Part shown: in pieces, positions 46,641 through 55,329 of the stretch
How positions within the stretch are numbered: the stretch's first letter is position 1
Layout: every line of letters starts with the position of its first letter
Notes under the pieces: generated by a model
Told to the model about the DNA's origin: nothing
The model's database searches: none
Seen by the model: the letters and a program-made list of their open reading frames with translations, nothing else
Made by a program: the position numbers and the translations under genes
Assembly: GCA_963756605.1 (NCBI GenBank)
Contig: CAVWOT010000032.1
Span: 186,001 to 250,000, forward strand
Source of the DNA: Bog-159 sp963756605
GTDB taxonomy: Bacteria; Acidobacteriota; Terriglobia; Bryobacterales; Bryobacteraceae
Direction of reading: 5' to 3'
DNA: 64,000 bases

Positions 46641-46691
46641 ATAACTTTCGTATATATCGGAACTGCCACTCTAATTCAGTATTCTGAATGC

Positions 46692-48527
46692 ATGACGGAT
46701 CGCGAAGCCTCGGCAGACGCCCTGCAGAAGGTGCTCGCCAGTGCGCATTTCGCGAACGCCCGCCGGCTGAGCGATTTCCTGCGATTCGTCACCCTGAAAG
46801 CGGCCGCCGGTGAAACGGTGGAGATCAACGAACACCGCATCGCGTTTGCGGTTTATGGCCGCGGCCCGGATTATGATCCCAGGATGGATTCCATCGTCCA
46901 CGTGGAGGCCAATCGGCTGCGCGCCAGGCTGCACGACTACTACGAAACCGACGGCCGGGATGATGCCTTCCGCATTCACTTGCCGCGCGATAGTTATGTG
47001 CCGGTATACGAAACGTCGCCGCCGGCGGAGGCCGTGGCGTTGGGCGTGCCCGCGCGGAGCCGGAGGCTTCCCTGGCTGCTGGGCCTGTCGGTAGTGCTGG
47101 CCGCTGTCACCACCATGGCAGGCCTGGTTCCGCTCAGCAGGCGCACCCGCGATTCGCGCCGCTCTGTTGCGGTGTTGCCGTTCATTAACGAAGGTGGCCT
47201 GCCGGGAAAGGATTACTTCAGCGACGGACTGGCGGAACGCATCACCGGTCAACTGGGTCGCACAGCGAAACTAAATGTAGCGGCGAGCAGTTCCGCTCAG
47301 CAGATCAAGGAGCCCGCGGGCGACGTACGCCGCATCGGCGAGCGGCTGCACGTCGATCTCGTGTTGCGGGGCGGCGTGCGGTTCGCGGAAAACAAGATCG
47401 GCGTGTCCGCGAGGATTTATGACACCCACACTGGGCGTCAGATCTGGGCGAGCGAATTCAGCCGGCCCTCCGCGGAGATGTTGGAATTACAAGACGAGAT
47501 TTCGACGGCTATCGCCGCGGCGTTGGACTTGGGACCCGCGCAACCTCGCGGCACTCACGCTGCCGGGGGCTGGACCAACGATCCCGAGGCGTTGGACCTT
47601 TATCTGCAAGCGCGCTACCTGTTCAACAGCCGCAAGCTGCCGAATCTGTGGAAGAGCGTCCAACTCTACGATGCCGCGTTAAAAAAGGATCCGAAATTCG
47701 CCCTGGCCTATGCCGGTGAGGCGGAAGATTACGTGGTCCTGGCCGCGAATGAAGATCAGGACATGTCCCCAGTGACGGACTTAGCCAAACAAGCAGTTCG
47801 GCGCGCGCTGGAGATCGATCCCAACCTGCCGGAGGCGCTCTTGACCAAGGCTGCCACGGTGGATTCCTCTGACTTCCCGGCCGTCGAGCGTGCGTACCGG
47901 GCGGCGCTCGAAGCGAATCCCAGTAGTGCCAACGCACACCATTGGTGGGCCATCAATTTGCTGGCTACGGGCCGGTTCTCCGAAGCGGAGGCCGAGTTGC
48001 GGCGAGCGCAGTTACTGGATCCGCTGTCACTCTATATCGGCGTGCACATCGGTACGGTGTATTATTGCAGCCGCCGCTACCAGGACACTATCGATTTGGA
48101 ACGCAGGCTTCTGGAACTCGATCCGCGCCTGGATCGGGCGCCTGTTCTGATGGCCCGCGGTTATGAAGGATTGGGGCGTTATGCGGAGGCCGAAGCAATC
48201 CTCGAGCGCGTGCCTAAGACTGGAAACTTTGCCCCCGTGCTAGGCGACTTAGGGCATGTCTATGCGGTCTCAGGCAAACGGGAACGGGCGCTCCGCGTGA
48301 TGGAGGATCTTACGCGTGTGGCCCAGACCCGCCATGTTTCGCCCCAATATCTGGCTCTGGTCCAAACGGGGCTGGGCAATAAGAATGAGGCGCTCGCGCT
48401 GCTGGAGATGAGCTTCGAGCAACACGAAGCGCCTTTAGCCCTGCTCAAAGTCGACCCGCGCTGGGACCCCTTGCGCGGCGATCCACGTTTCCAGCAACTA
48501 CTGCACGCGCTCAGCCTGGATAAATAG
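46692..48527 (+). CDS. TolB-like/TPR membrane regulator
   Basis: 611 residues. The N-terminal 110 residues hold an acidobacterial regulatory domain (FANARRLSDFLRFVTLKAAAGE, NEHRIAFAVYGRGPDYDPRMDSIVHVEANRLRARLHDYY in pieces). A membrane helix follows (about 120-145), then a TolB-like FlgO domain (SVAVLPFINEGGLPGKDYFSDGLAERIT in pieces; VDLVLRGGVR; GRQIWASEFSR) and about eight TPR units to the C-terminus. This architecture is used for transmembrane signalling or complex assembly, similar to CadC-type proteins. I chose ATG 46692 because conserved sequence follows; an earlier in-frame ATG at 46617 coincides with the end of tesA. Confidence 0.8.
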   Translation: MTDREASADALQKVLASAHFANARRLSDFLRFVTLKAAAGETVEINEHRIAFAVYGRGPDYDPRMDSIVHVEANRLRARLHDYYETDGRDDAFRIHLPRDSYVPVYETSPPAEAVALGVPARSRRLPWLLGLSVVLAAVTTMAGLVPLSRRTRDSRRSVAVLPFINEGGLPGKDYFSDGLAERITGQLGRTAKLNVAASSSAQQIKEPAGDVRRIGERLHVDLVLRGGVRFAENKIGVSARIYDTHTGRQIWASEFSRPSAEMLELQDEISTAIAAALDLGPAQPRGTHAAGGWTNDPEALDLYLQARYLFNSRKLPNLWKSVQLYDAALKKDPKFALAYAGEAEDYVVLAANEDQDMSPVTDLAKQAVRRALEIDPNLPEALLTKAATVDSSDFPAVERAYRAALEANPSSANAHHWWAINLLATGRFSEAEAELRRAQLLDPLSLYIGVHIGTVYYCSRRYQDTIDLERRLLELDPRLDRAPVLMARGYEGLGRYAEAEAILERVPKTGNFAPVLGDLGHVYAVSGKRERALRVMEDLTRVAQTRHVSPQYLALVQTGLGNKNEALALLEMSFEQHEAPLALLKVDPRWDPLRGDPRFQQLLHALSLDK

Positions 48528-48540
48528 CGCACAGGAAAGG

Positions 48541-48585
48541 CGGTGGGGCAGACCTCCAGGTCTGCGGCGGGTCTCCAGACCCGTC
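48541..48585 (+). repeat. Palindromic 3'-end element, family B, copy 2
   Basis: GGTGGGGCAGACC-TCCA-GGTCTGC followed by CGGGTC-TCCA-GACCCG, 14 bases after the stop of the TolB/TPR gene. It is the reverse-complement arrangement of the copy at 8329-8370. Confidence 0.8.
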
Positions 48586-48627
48586 TCGGTTGAGTGAAGC
48601 TTGGCCACATAATGAGACAACATAAGT

Positions 48628-49767
48628 ATGCGCAACAGGGCAGTGGTAGCTCATGGCGGAGGCCCCACGGCTGTGATCAATGCCAGCCTCGCGGGACTCA
48701 TCGAAGAGCGGCGGCGTCTTGGCCAGGACCTTTTCGGAGCGCGATACGGACTGACAGGTCTGCTGCGTGGCGATCTGGTGGATCTGCGGGCGCTCGATCC
48801 CGAACGGGTCCGGCAGATTTCCGAAGCGCCCGGATCTGCGCTGGGATCGAGCCGGATGCCGCTGGCCGAGGGCGACTACGAACATCTGCTCGAGAATCTG
48901 CGGCGCGCCGGCGTCGACACCTTTTTCTATACCGGCGGGAACGGCTCCATGGAGACGGCGCTGCGCGTGGAGCGTCACGCGCGCGACGCGCACTACGATC
49001 TGCAGGTGATCGGAATACCAAAGACCATCGATAACGATTTGTGTGTAACCGATCACACGCCCGGTTATGTCTCCACGGCGCGGTTCTTCGCTTGCGCCGC
49101 GCGGGACGTGGGCGAAGACAACCGCTCGCTGCCATCGCCGGTGTGCGTGCTGGAGACGCTGGGGCGCAACGTTGGCTGGATCGTGGCGGCGACGTCGCTG
49201 GCGCGGCACGGTGAAGACGATGCGCCGCACCTGATTTATTTTCCGGAGCGGCGGCTAAGCCTGGATCGGATGGCGGCGGATGTGGAGAAGGTTTATGGCC
49301 GCCTCGGCCGCGTAGTCTTGGCGGTGTGCGAAGGGCAACTCGACGATACCGGCCGGCCGTTCGGCGCGGACGTGGATCGGGCGGACAACGCGGCACAGCA
49401 ACTGGCGTCGAATCTGGGGCACACGCTAGCGCACTTACTGAGCGAGAAACTGGGGATTCGGGCGCGCGCCGAGAAGCCGGGCTTATTGGGGCGCTGCTGT
49501 GGTCCGTTTGCAACTGCACGCGACAGGCAGGAGGCTTTCGACTGCGGACGGGCGGCGGCGCTGGCGGCGGCGGAGGGTGAGTCCGGTGTAATGATTGCGC
49601 TGCGGCGCGATGGCAGCACCTTCCTCACGCCGCTCGAGACCGTGGCGCGCGTGGAGCGGCGGCTGCCCGCGGAATGGATCCATCCCGACGGGCATGACGT
49701 GCTGCCTGCTTTTCGAGAGTATGCCGCGCCGCTGGTGGGAGAAATTACCGGCTGGACTCATTTGTGA
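48628..49767 (+). CDS. 6-phosphofructokinase, PPi/mixed-type
   Basis: 379 residues. It phosphorylates fructose-6-phosphate. The N-terminus GGGPTAVINASLAG is close to that of PPi-dependent enzymes. GGNGSME carries Gly at the position that is Asp in PPi enzymes (E. coli G104), while PKTIDND has Lys at the position (E. coli G124) where PPi enzymes have Lys. The phosphoryl donor is therefore ambiguous; the mixed-substrate group is likely. The Asp catalytic base lies in TIDNDL. Starts at ATG 48628; stands alone. Confidence 0.85.
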   Translation: MRNRAVVAHGGGPTAVINASLAGLIEERRRLGQDLFGARYGLTGLLRGDLVDLRALDPERVRQISEAPGSALGSSRMPLAEGDYEHLLENLRRAGVDTFFYTGGNGSMETALRVERHARDAHYDLQVIGIPKTIDNDLCVTDHTPGYVSTARFFACAARDVGEDNRSLPSPVCVLETLGRNVGWIVAATSLARHGEDDAPHLIYFPERRLSLDRMAADVEKVYGRLGRVVLAVCEGQLDDTGRPFGADVDRADNAAQQLASNLGHTLAHLLSEKLGIRARAEKPGLLGRCCGPFATARDRQEAFDCGRAAALAAAEGESGVMIALRRDGSTFLTPLETVARVERRLPAEWIHPDGHDVLPAFREYAAPLVGEITGWTHL

Positions 49768-49774
49768 GGAGAGG

Positions 49775-49806
49775 GTGGGCAGGGTGCCAAGGCAAAGTGC
49801 CCGCCC
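49775..49806 (+). repeat. Palindromic 3'-end element, family C, copy 2
   Basis: GGTGGGCA and TGCCCGCC pair around a GGGTGCCAAGGCAAAG-like loop, beginning eight bases after the phosphofructokinase stop. Confidence 0.5.
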
Positions 49807-49825
49807 CACGCTAAACTAGTCAGAT

Positions 49826-51127
49826 ATGTCCGAATCCAGTCCAGAACGCCAGATGGGTTTCAGCACCCGCTCCTTGCACGCCGGTCAAAAACCCGACCCG
49901 GCGACCGGCGCGCGCGCGGTGCCCATTTACCAGACGACGTCGTTCGTCTTTGAAGACAGCAATCACGCCGCGGAACTTTTCGCGCTGCAGCGCTTCGGCA
50001 ACATATACACGCGGATCATGAATCCCACCACCGCCGTTTTCGAGGAACGCATGGCGGCGCTCGAAGGCGGCGTGGGCGCGCTGGCCACGGCCAGCGGCCA
50101 GGCGGCGCAGTTTCTGGCGATCAGCAGCCTGATGCAGCCGGGTGACGATATTGTGTCCGCCAGCACGCTTTACGGCGGCACCTATACCCAGTTCGATGTC
50201 AGCTTCCGCCGGTTGGGCTTCAACGCGATTTTCGTGGAGCCGGACGATCCTGAAAACTTCCGGCGGGCCATCACGCCGCAAACCCGCGCGCTGTACGGGG
50301 AAACCATCGCCAATCCGCGCATGAACATTTTGGATATCGAGAAGGTGGCGGCCATCGCGCACGAGCATCATATCCCGCTGATCATCGACAACACCATGGC
50401 CTCGCCCGCTCTCTGCCGGCCGATCGAGCATGGCGCCGATATTGTGGTGCATTCGGCGACCAAGTTTCTGGGCGGACACGGCAACTCCATCGGCGGCGTC
50501 ATCGTAGATAGCGGGCGTTTCCCGTGGACCGCCGGCCATTTTCCGCAGTTGACGGAGCCGAGTCCCGGCTATCACGGTTTGCGCTTCTCTGAGACGTTCG
50601 GCGAGCTGGCGTTCATCATTAAAGCGCGCGTGGAAGGGCTGCGCGATTTCGGACCGTGCATCAGCCCGTTCAACTCCTTTCTGTTTCTTACCGGTATTGA
50701 AACGCTGCAACTGCGCATGGACGCGCACAGCCGCAACGCCCTGGCGGTCGCGCGGCATCTGGCGAAAAGCCGCCACGTTTCCTGGGTGAAGTATCCGGGT
50801 CTGGAAGACAGTCCTTACTACCGGCTATCGAAGAAATATCTACCGCTCGGGTGCGGATCCATCCTCACGTTCGGTATCCACGGCGGTCTGGATGCCGGGC
50901 GCCGGTTCATCGATTCCGTGCAGCTCCTGTCGCACCTGGCCAACATCGGGGATGCCAAGAGCCTGGTGATTCATCCGGCTTCCACCACGCATCAGCAGTT
51001 GAGCGATGAACAGCAGCTTGCGGCGGGCATTACCAAAGACCTGGTGCGGCTTTCGGTGGGCATCGAAGACGTGGAAGATATTATCTGGGACCTGGATCAG
51101 GCCCTGGAGGCCGCGCAGGCGGCATGA
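49826..51127 (+). CDS. metY: O-acetylhomoserine sulfhydrylase
   Basis: 433 residues of the Cys/Met metabolism PLP family, with the length and features of MetY: GFSTRSLHAGQKPDPATGARAVPIYQTTSF (in pieces), TASGQAAQFLAI, DNTMASPALCRPIEHGADIVVHSATKFLGGHG (in pieces; PLP lysine K213) and HPASTTHQQL near the C-terminus. It forms homocysteine from O-acetylhomoserine and sulfide (or methionine with methanethiol). It overlaps the next gene by ATGA, so the two are co-translated. Confidence 0.95.
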   Translation: MSESSPERQMGFSTRSLHAGQKPDPATGARAVPIYQTTSFVFEDSNHAAELFALQRFGNIYTRIMNPTTAVFEERMAALEGGVGALATASGQAAQFLAISSLMQPGDDIVSASTLYGGTYTQFDVSFRRLGFNAIFVEPDDPENFRRAITPQTRALYGETIANPRMNILDIEKVAAIAHEHHIPLIIDNTMASPALCRPIEHGADIVVHSATKFLGGHGNSIGGVIVDSGRFPWTAGHFPQLTEPSPGYHGLRFSETFGELAFIIKARVEGLRDFGPCISPFNSFLFLTGIETLQLRMDAHSRNALAVARHLAKSRHVSWVKYPGLEDSPYYRLSKKYLPLGCGSILTFGIHGGLDAGRRFIDSVQLLSHLANIGDAKSLVIHPASTTHQQLSDEQQLAAGITKDLVRLSVGIEDVEDIIWDLDQALEAAQAA

Positions 51128-51633
51128 GTGGCGAAGTCAGCAGCACCTCGCCCGTGCTGGGCACGCGCTTCGCCACCACGACCCAGCAGCATCTGCGCAT
51201 TTTGAAAACGTACAAGCGCATCGCCATGGTTGGCTTGTCGGCGAATCCTTACCGGCCGAGCCATTTTGCGGCGCTGTATATGAAGGCGGCGGGCTACCAG
51301 ATCTTTCCAGTGAATCCGCGCGAGCGCGAGATACTGGGCCGGCGCTCGTATGGATCGCTGGCTGAAGTTCCGCCGCCGCTCGAAATCGTGGATATCTTCC
51401 GCGAATCCTCCGCCGTGCCCGCCATTGTGGACGATGCGATCGCTTGCGGGGCGAAGGTCATCTGGATGCAACTGCGCGTGATCCATGAGGCAGCCGCGGC
51501 GCGCGCCCTGGAAGCGGGGCTCGAAGTGGTGATGGACCGGTGCGTAAAGATCGAGCATGCCCGCTTCTTCGGCGGACTGAGTACACTGGGGCTGAACGCC
51601 GGCGTCCTGTCGGCGCGCAAGCACATTCGGTGA
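51124..51633 (+). CDS. CoA-binding domain protein (YccU-like)
   Basis: 169 residues of the CoA_binding_2 family with a Rossmann-like fold: KRIAMVGLSANPYRPSHFAA, YQIFPVNPREREILGRRSY, VDIFRESSAVPAIVDDAI and VIWMQLRVIHEAAAARALEAGLEVVMDRCVKIEHAR (in pieces). Function is unknown; it may sense CoA or another nucleotide. Coupled to metY by a four-base overlap. Confidence 0.9.
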   Translation: MSGEVSSTSPVLGTRFATTTQQHLRILKTYKRIAMVGLSANPYRPSHFAALYMKAAGYQIFPVNPREREILGRRSYGSLAEVPPPLEIVDIFRESSAVPAIVDDAIACGAKVIWMQLRVIHEAAAARALEAGLEVVMDRCVKIEHARFFGGLSTLGLNAGVLSARKHIR

Positions 51634-51686
51634 CAGCCGTACATTTCGCGAAATGCCTGGCGTGCCCGGCGCACTATGCATCGGGT

Positions 51687-52964
51687 ATGACAAATAATAC
51701 TTCAACGCAACACGTATTGGCGCCGGCCATCGGTGGCAGGAAGCCGATTGGTACGGTTCTGAGGGCCGTCTCGATGGCGGTTCTGATATTCGCTACGGCT
51801 GCGGAGTTACCCGCACAGTGGCTGAACATCAAAGGGTATGGTCTGGGCCCGACTAACTACCCCTGGGGCATCATACTGGGACCCGACGGCGCCCTATGGT
51901 TTTGCATCGACAGTAGCAGTGGCTCGCCGGGAATCGGACGCATCACCACTGGCGGGACATTCACTGAGTATCCGCTCAGTAACCCCTCCAGCAATCCCTT
52001 GTCTATCGTCAACGGCCCGGACGGAAACATGTGGTTCACGGACCCGTTGGGCAACGCCATTGGAAGCATTACTACGGCCGGCGCTATCACGGAATACACC
52101 GTGCCCAGCGCGCTGGTCAGTCCGCTGGGAATTTCGGCGGGACCGGACGGGGCGCTGTGGTTCACCACCGGAACCGACCTCATCGGGCGCGTTACCACCG
52201 CGGGCGTCTTCAGCCAGTACAGCCCTCCGACGACAGGCAGCGGAACCGAGTTGATTGCCGCTGGCCCCGACGGCGCGCTCTGGTTCACTGAATCTGCCGC
52301 CGACCAAATTGGCCGCATTACCACTGCCGGGTCTGTGACCGAGTATCCGGTGCCGACCGCGGACGCCAATCCCTATGGGATAGCGGCAGGGCCTGATGGC
52401 GCCTTGTGGTTCACCGAAACGACGAGCAATAAAATTGGGCGTATCACCACCGCCGGGACCGTCACTGCGGAATATGCGTTGCCGGATTCACTAACTTATC
52501 CGGAGGGAATCACGGCGGGCCCCGACGGCGCGCTCTGGTTTGGGGGGAATCGGATTGGACGCATCACGACCACTGGGGTAGTGAGCGAGTATAAGCTTCC
52601 GATGGATGCCCAGCGCGCCGGGTTCATCACCACCGGCCCTGACGGACAGATGTGGTTCACGGAGGATTTGAACAACACCGTGGGATATGCTCCGGCTTGC
52701 GGAATTGGGCTGAGCCTGAGCCTGTCCGGACATACGCTGACCGTCAATTTCGACCTAGGAACACCAGCGCCGGCGACCTTAAAAGCGTATCTGGTAAACG
52801 ACGACGGCACGCGGACACTGCTCACGCAGGCGATACCGGCTCTATCATCGCCGCTCGCCTTCAGCGATTCGTACGCGGTTTATGAGAGAACGCTGGCAGT
52901 CGAAGCCGGATTGTCTGCCAATTCCCAGGAACTCTGTTCACAAGGGGCATTCATCGAAAGGTGA
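51687..52964 (+). CDS. Secreted virginiamycin-B-lyase-like propeller protein
   Basis: 425 residues. After a signal-like segment (VLRAVSMAVLIFATAAELPAQ) it has seven Vgb-type repeats of GPDGALWF...IGRITTAG...EYPVP spacing, e.g. GPDGALWFCIDSS, GPDGNMWFTDPLGN, GPDGALWFTTGTDLIGR and GPDGALWFTETTSNKIGR. These form a beta-propeller. Vgb lyases linearise streptogramin B, but the active-site residues cannot be assigned here and most environmental relatives are of unknown role. A C-terminal beta domain of about 90 residues (GIGLSLSLSGHTLTVNFDLGTPAPATLKAYLV in pieces) follows. Confidence 0.85.
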   Translation: MTNNTSTQHVLAPAIGGRKPIGTVLRAVSMAVLIFATAAELPAQWLNIKGYGLGPTNYPWGIILGPDGALWFCIDSSSGSPGIGRITTGGTFTEYPLSNPSSNPLSIVNGPDGNMWFTDPLGNAIGSITTAGAITEYTVPSALVSPLGISAGPDGALWFTTGTDLIGRVTTAGVFSQYSPPTTGSGTELIAAGPDGALWFTESAADQIGRITTAGSVTEYPVPTADANPYGIAAGPDGALWFTETTSNKIGRITTAGTVTAEYALPDSLTYPEGITAGPDGALWFGGNRIGRITTTGVVSEYKLPMDAQRAGFITTGPDGQMWFTEDLNNTVGYAPACGIGLSLSLSGHTLTVNFDLGTPAPATLKAYLVNDDGTRTLLTQAIPALSSPLAFSDSYAVYERTLAVEAGLSANSQELCSQGAFIER

Positions 52965-52970
52965 GGGACA

Positions 52971-53034
52971 GGTGGGGCAGACCTCCAGGTCGGGGTGCTC
53001 TCTGGGCCCGGGTCTCCAGACCCGCCTGCCCCAA
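52971..53034 (+). repeat. Palindromic 3'-end element, family B, copy 3
   Basis: GGTGGGGCAGACC-TCCA-GGTC and CGGGTC-TCCA-GACCCG with an outer GGGGCAG/CTGCCCC pairing, starting six bases after the propeller gene stop. Confidence 0.75.
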
Positions 53035-53035
53035 A

Positions 53036-53344
53036 TCAAGTGCGCGATACCTGCGCGCCGGCCTGCTCAAACGCCCGTTCGATCTCCTCTTTCGAAAGCG
53101 CTGTGCTGATGAAAAGCTCCTGGCGCGCGCCCGAACTCAGGGCGATGGCCTTCCATCCGTTCTGTACCGGTACGGTGATGTGCATTTTCACCGGACCCCG
53201 CGCGTCGCGCACTGGGCGGATGACGCCGGGGATGATGGAACGGATTGCCGGCGTGGCAGCCAGGGCCCGCTCGAGGATTTCGCGGACGCCTTCGATGATG
53301 CTGTGCTCGACTTTGAGGCGGTCTTTGGAGGTGCGCAGGCGCAT
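53036..53344 (-). CDS. DUF2103-like protein
   Basis: 102 residues. Conserved-looking parts are HSIIEGVREILERALAATPAIRSIIPGVIRPVRDARGPVKMHITVPVQNGWKAIALSSGARQELFIS (in pieces), with HSII at the start of the domain and G-x-R-Q-E near the end. This matches DUF2103, small predicted metal-binding proteins of unknown function. It follows accC on the same strand after nine bases and is probably in the same operon. Confidence in the family name is moderate. Confidence 0.6.
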   Translation of the reverse strand: MRLRTSKDRLKVEHSIIEGVREILERALAATPAIRSIIPGVIRPVRDARGPVKMHITVPVQNGWKAIALSSGARQELFISTALSKEEIERAFEQAGAQVSRT

Positions 53345-53353
53345 ACAGGCCGG

Positions 53354-54724
53354 CTAATGCGCGCCGCGTTCGGGCGGCATAAAGCGTTTGATGAAGTTGG
53401 TATCGAAGCGGCCGGCCTGGAAATCCGGATCGGCCAGGATGCGCTGGTGGAGCGGAATAGAAGTATGGATGCCTTCCACCACGAACATTTCGAGGGCGCG
53501 CTGCATGCGGTGGATGGCCTCGGCGCGGTCGCCGCCATAGGCGATCAGCTTGGCCACCAGCGAATCGTAATAAGGCGTGATGACACAGTCGGTGTGGGCC
53601 ATGGTGTCCACCCGCACGCCGATTCCTCCGGGCGCGTGGAAGCCGGTGATACGGCCGGGGGATGGGGCGAACGTCACCGGATTTTCGGCATTGATGCGGC
53701 ACTCGATGGCGTGGCCGCGCAACTGAACCGGCAAGGCGATCACCTGGTCGAGCGGCTCCCCTGCCGCGATCCGAATCTGGCTCTTCACCAGGTCGATGCC
53801 GGTGACGAATTCGGTGACAGGGTGTTCCACCTGGATGCGCGCGTTGACTTCCATGAAGTACAACTGGCCGCCTTCATCCATCAGGAACTCGACCGTACCG
53901 GCATTAGTATATCCCGCCCCAGCCAGCGCTTCCTTCAGTTTGGCTGCCGTGGAAGCGCGCAGTTCGGGGCGCATGACCGGTGAGGGGGATTCTTCGAGCA
54001 GTTTCTGATGGCGCCGCTGGATGCTGCATTCGCGCTCGCCCAGGATTTCCACGCGGCCGCGCTCGTCGGCCAGCACCTGAAACTCAATGTGGCGCGGCGC
54101 TCGAACGTACTTCTCCAGGTAGACGTCGGAGCAGCCGAATGCCGCGCCGGCTTCCTGCTGCGCGGAATTGAACAGCGGCTCGAGTTCGGAGGCTTCGTTG
54201 ACGATGCGCATGCCGCGTCCACCTCCGCCGGCGGAGGCTTTCAGGATCACGGGGAAACCGATCTCGGCGGCCAGGGCCACGGCTTCTTCCGGGGTGTTCA
54301 GGATGCCGGGCGAGCCGGGCAGGATGGGCACGCCGGCATCGCGCATAAAGGCGCGCGCGCGTTCTTTGACGCCCATCAGGCGGATCACGTCCGGACGCGG
54401 ACCGATGAACTTCAGTCCGGAGACTTCGCACACTTCGGCGAAGCCGGCGTTCTCGCTGAGAAAACCGTAACCGGGGTGGATGGCTTCGGCGCCGGTGATC
54501 TCGGCGGCGCTGACGATCGAAGGGATATCCAGATAACTCCGGGAACTCTTCGCGGGACCGATGCAGACGGCCTCGTCGGCGAAGCGCACGTGCAGGCTGT
54601 GGCGGTCGGGTTCGGAATAGACCGCCACGGTGCGGATGCCCAGCTCCTTACAGGCGCAGACGATGCGCAGAGCAATTTCACCGCGGTTGGCTATGAGGAT
54701 TTTCTTAATTGGCCCGGATGGCAA
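53354..54724 (-). CDS. accC: Acetyl-CoA carboxylase biotin carboxylase subunit
   Basis: 456 residues, full length. It carboxylates the biotin on BCCP with ATP and bicarbonate, the first half of acetyl-CoA carboxylase. Markers are the start IKKILIANRGEIALRIV, KASAGGGGRGMRIV (ATP-grasp glycine loop), ERECSIQRRHQKLLEE, EFLMDEGGQLYFMEVNARIQVEHPVTE (in pieces, catalytic Glu/Arg) and AGEPLDQV. It overlaps the accB end by 20 bases. Confidence 0.97.
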   Translation of the reverse strand: MPSGPIKKILIANRGEIALRIVCACKELGIRTVAVYSEPDRHSLHVRFADEAVCIGPAKSSRSYLDIPSIVSAAEITGAEAIHPGYGFLSENAGFAEVCEVSGLKFIGPRPDVIRLMGVKERARAFMRDAGVPILPGSPGILNTPEEAVALAAEIGFPVILKASAGGGGRGMRIVNEASELEPLFNSAQQEAGAAFGCSDVYLEKYVRAPRHIEFQVLADERGRVEILGERECSIQRRHQKLLEESPSPVMRPELRASTAAKLKEALAGAGYTNAGTVEFLMDEGGQLYFMEVNARIQVEHPVTEFVTGIDLVKSQIRIAAGEPLDQVIALPVQLRGHAIECRINAENPVTFAPSPGRITGFHAPGGIGVRVDTMAHTDCVITPYYDSLVAKLIAYGGDRAEAIHRMQRALEMFVVEGIHTSIPLHQRILADPDFQAGRFDTNFIKRFMPPERGAH

Positions 54725-55181
54725 ACAGCGCCTCCCCGTACTCGACGGGCTGGCCGTTCATCACCAGCTTGCTCTCGATGATGCCGGAGATCTCGGCCTC
54801 GATCTCGTTCATCAGCTTCATGGACTCGATGATGCACAAAACCTTGCCGGGCTGGACGCGTTCGCCGACGCGCACGAAGGGCGGGGAGCCGGGAGCGGAG
54901 CATTCGTAGAAGGTGCCCACGATGGGAGAGCGGACCAGTTGCAGGCCAGGATCGGCGCCGGGGGCGGCCGCCGGCTCTTTGGCAGGTGCGGGATGAGCGG
55001 CGGGCGCCGCTTCCGCGCTGAGCGGCGCGGCAACGGGAGCGGCGGGCTGGGCCAATACAATCTCGCGCTGGCTGGCGGCGCGGCGAATACGCACCCGGCT
55101 GTCACCGTGCTGGACTTCGAGCTCGTCAATACCGGTTTCGGTGGCGAGGTTAATCAACTCGCGGATCTCGTCTACGGTCAT
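54705..55181 (-). CDS. accB: Biotin carboxyl carrier protein of acetyl-CoA carboxylase
   Basis: 158 residues. An N-terminal domain (EIRELINLATETGIDELEVQHGDSRVRIRR in pieces) is followed by an Ala/Pro linker (about 43-77) and the biotinyl domain with ESMKLMNEIEA, where K122 receives biotin. It shuttles carboxyl groups between AccC and the carboxyltransferase. Start ATG 55181. No accA or accD is in the window. Confidence 0.96.
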   Translation of the reverse strand: MTVDEIRELINLATETGIDELEVQHGDSRVRIRRAASQREIVLAQPAAPVAAPLSAEAAPAAHPAPAKEPAAAPGADPGLQLVRSPIVGTFYECSAPGSPPFVRVGERVQPGKVLCIIESMKLMNEIEAEISGIIESKLVMNGQPVEYGEALFAIRAN

Positions 55182-55243
55182 GGCAACCCATTAGCTTAGC
55201 AGAGAGAGGGCGGGGACTTCGGGGCATCGCGTTGAAGCGAAAA

Positions 55244-55315
55244 CCGCTCCCTGACGGTCGCGGCTCCGCACCAGTCTTATTACTGCTGTACTGAGCCGCG
55301 ACCGTCAGGGAGCGG
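55244..55315. repeat. SRDREGAV-type inverted repeat pair
   Basis: Two perfect 23-base arms, at 55244-55266 and 55293-55315, are exact reverse complements around a 26-base loop. They lie between accB and the end of the M56 gene. A single arm with one base difference is found inside the Lhr gene at 63768-63790. When read in the coding direction the arm gives SRDREGAV. There is no following T-run, so it is not a classical terminator. Confidence 0.85.
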
Positions 55316-55329
55316 GATGGGAAGGCGGT

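Noticed and set aside
51687..52964. Antibiotic resistance by streptogramin B lyase
   Set aside because: The propeller repeats match the Vgb fold, but catalytic residues cannot be confirmed and such proteins are common in soil bacteria without that activity.
52961..53983. Rightward open frame of 340 codons over accC and the DUF2103-like gene
   Set aside because: Both minus-strand genes are clearly real; the frame is their reverse image.
55244..55315. Rho-independent terminator
   Set aside because: The loop is 26 bases and no T-run follows on either strand. The same arm is found in a coding sequence, so it is a dispersed repeat.
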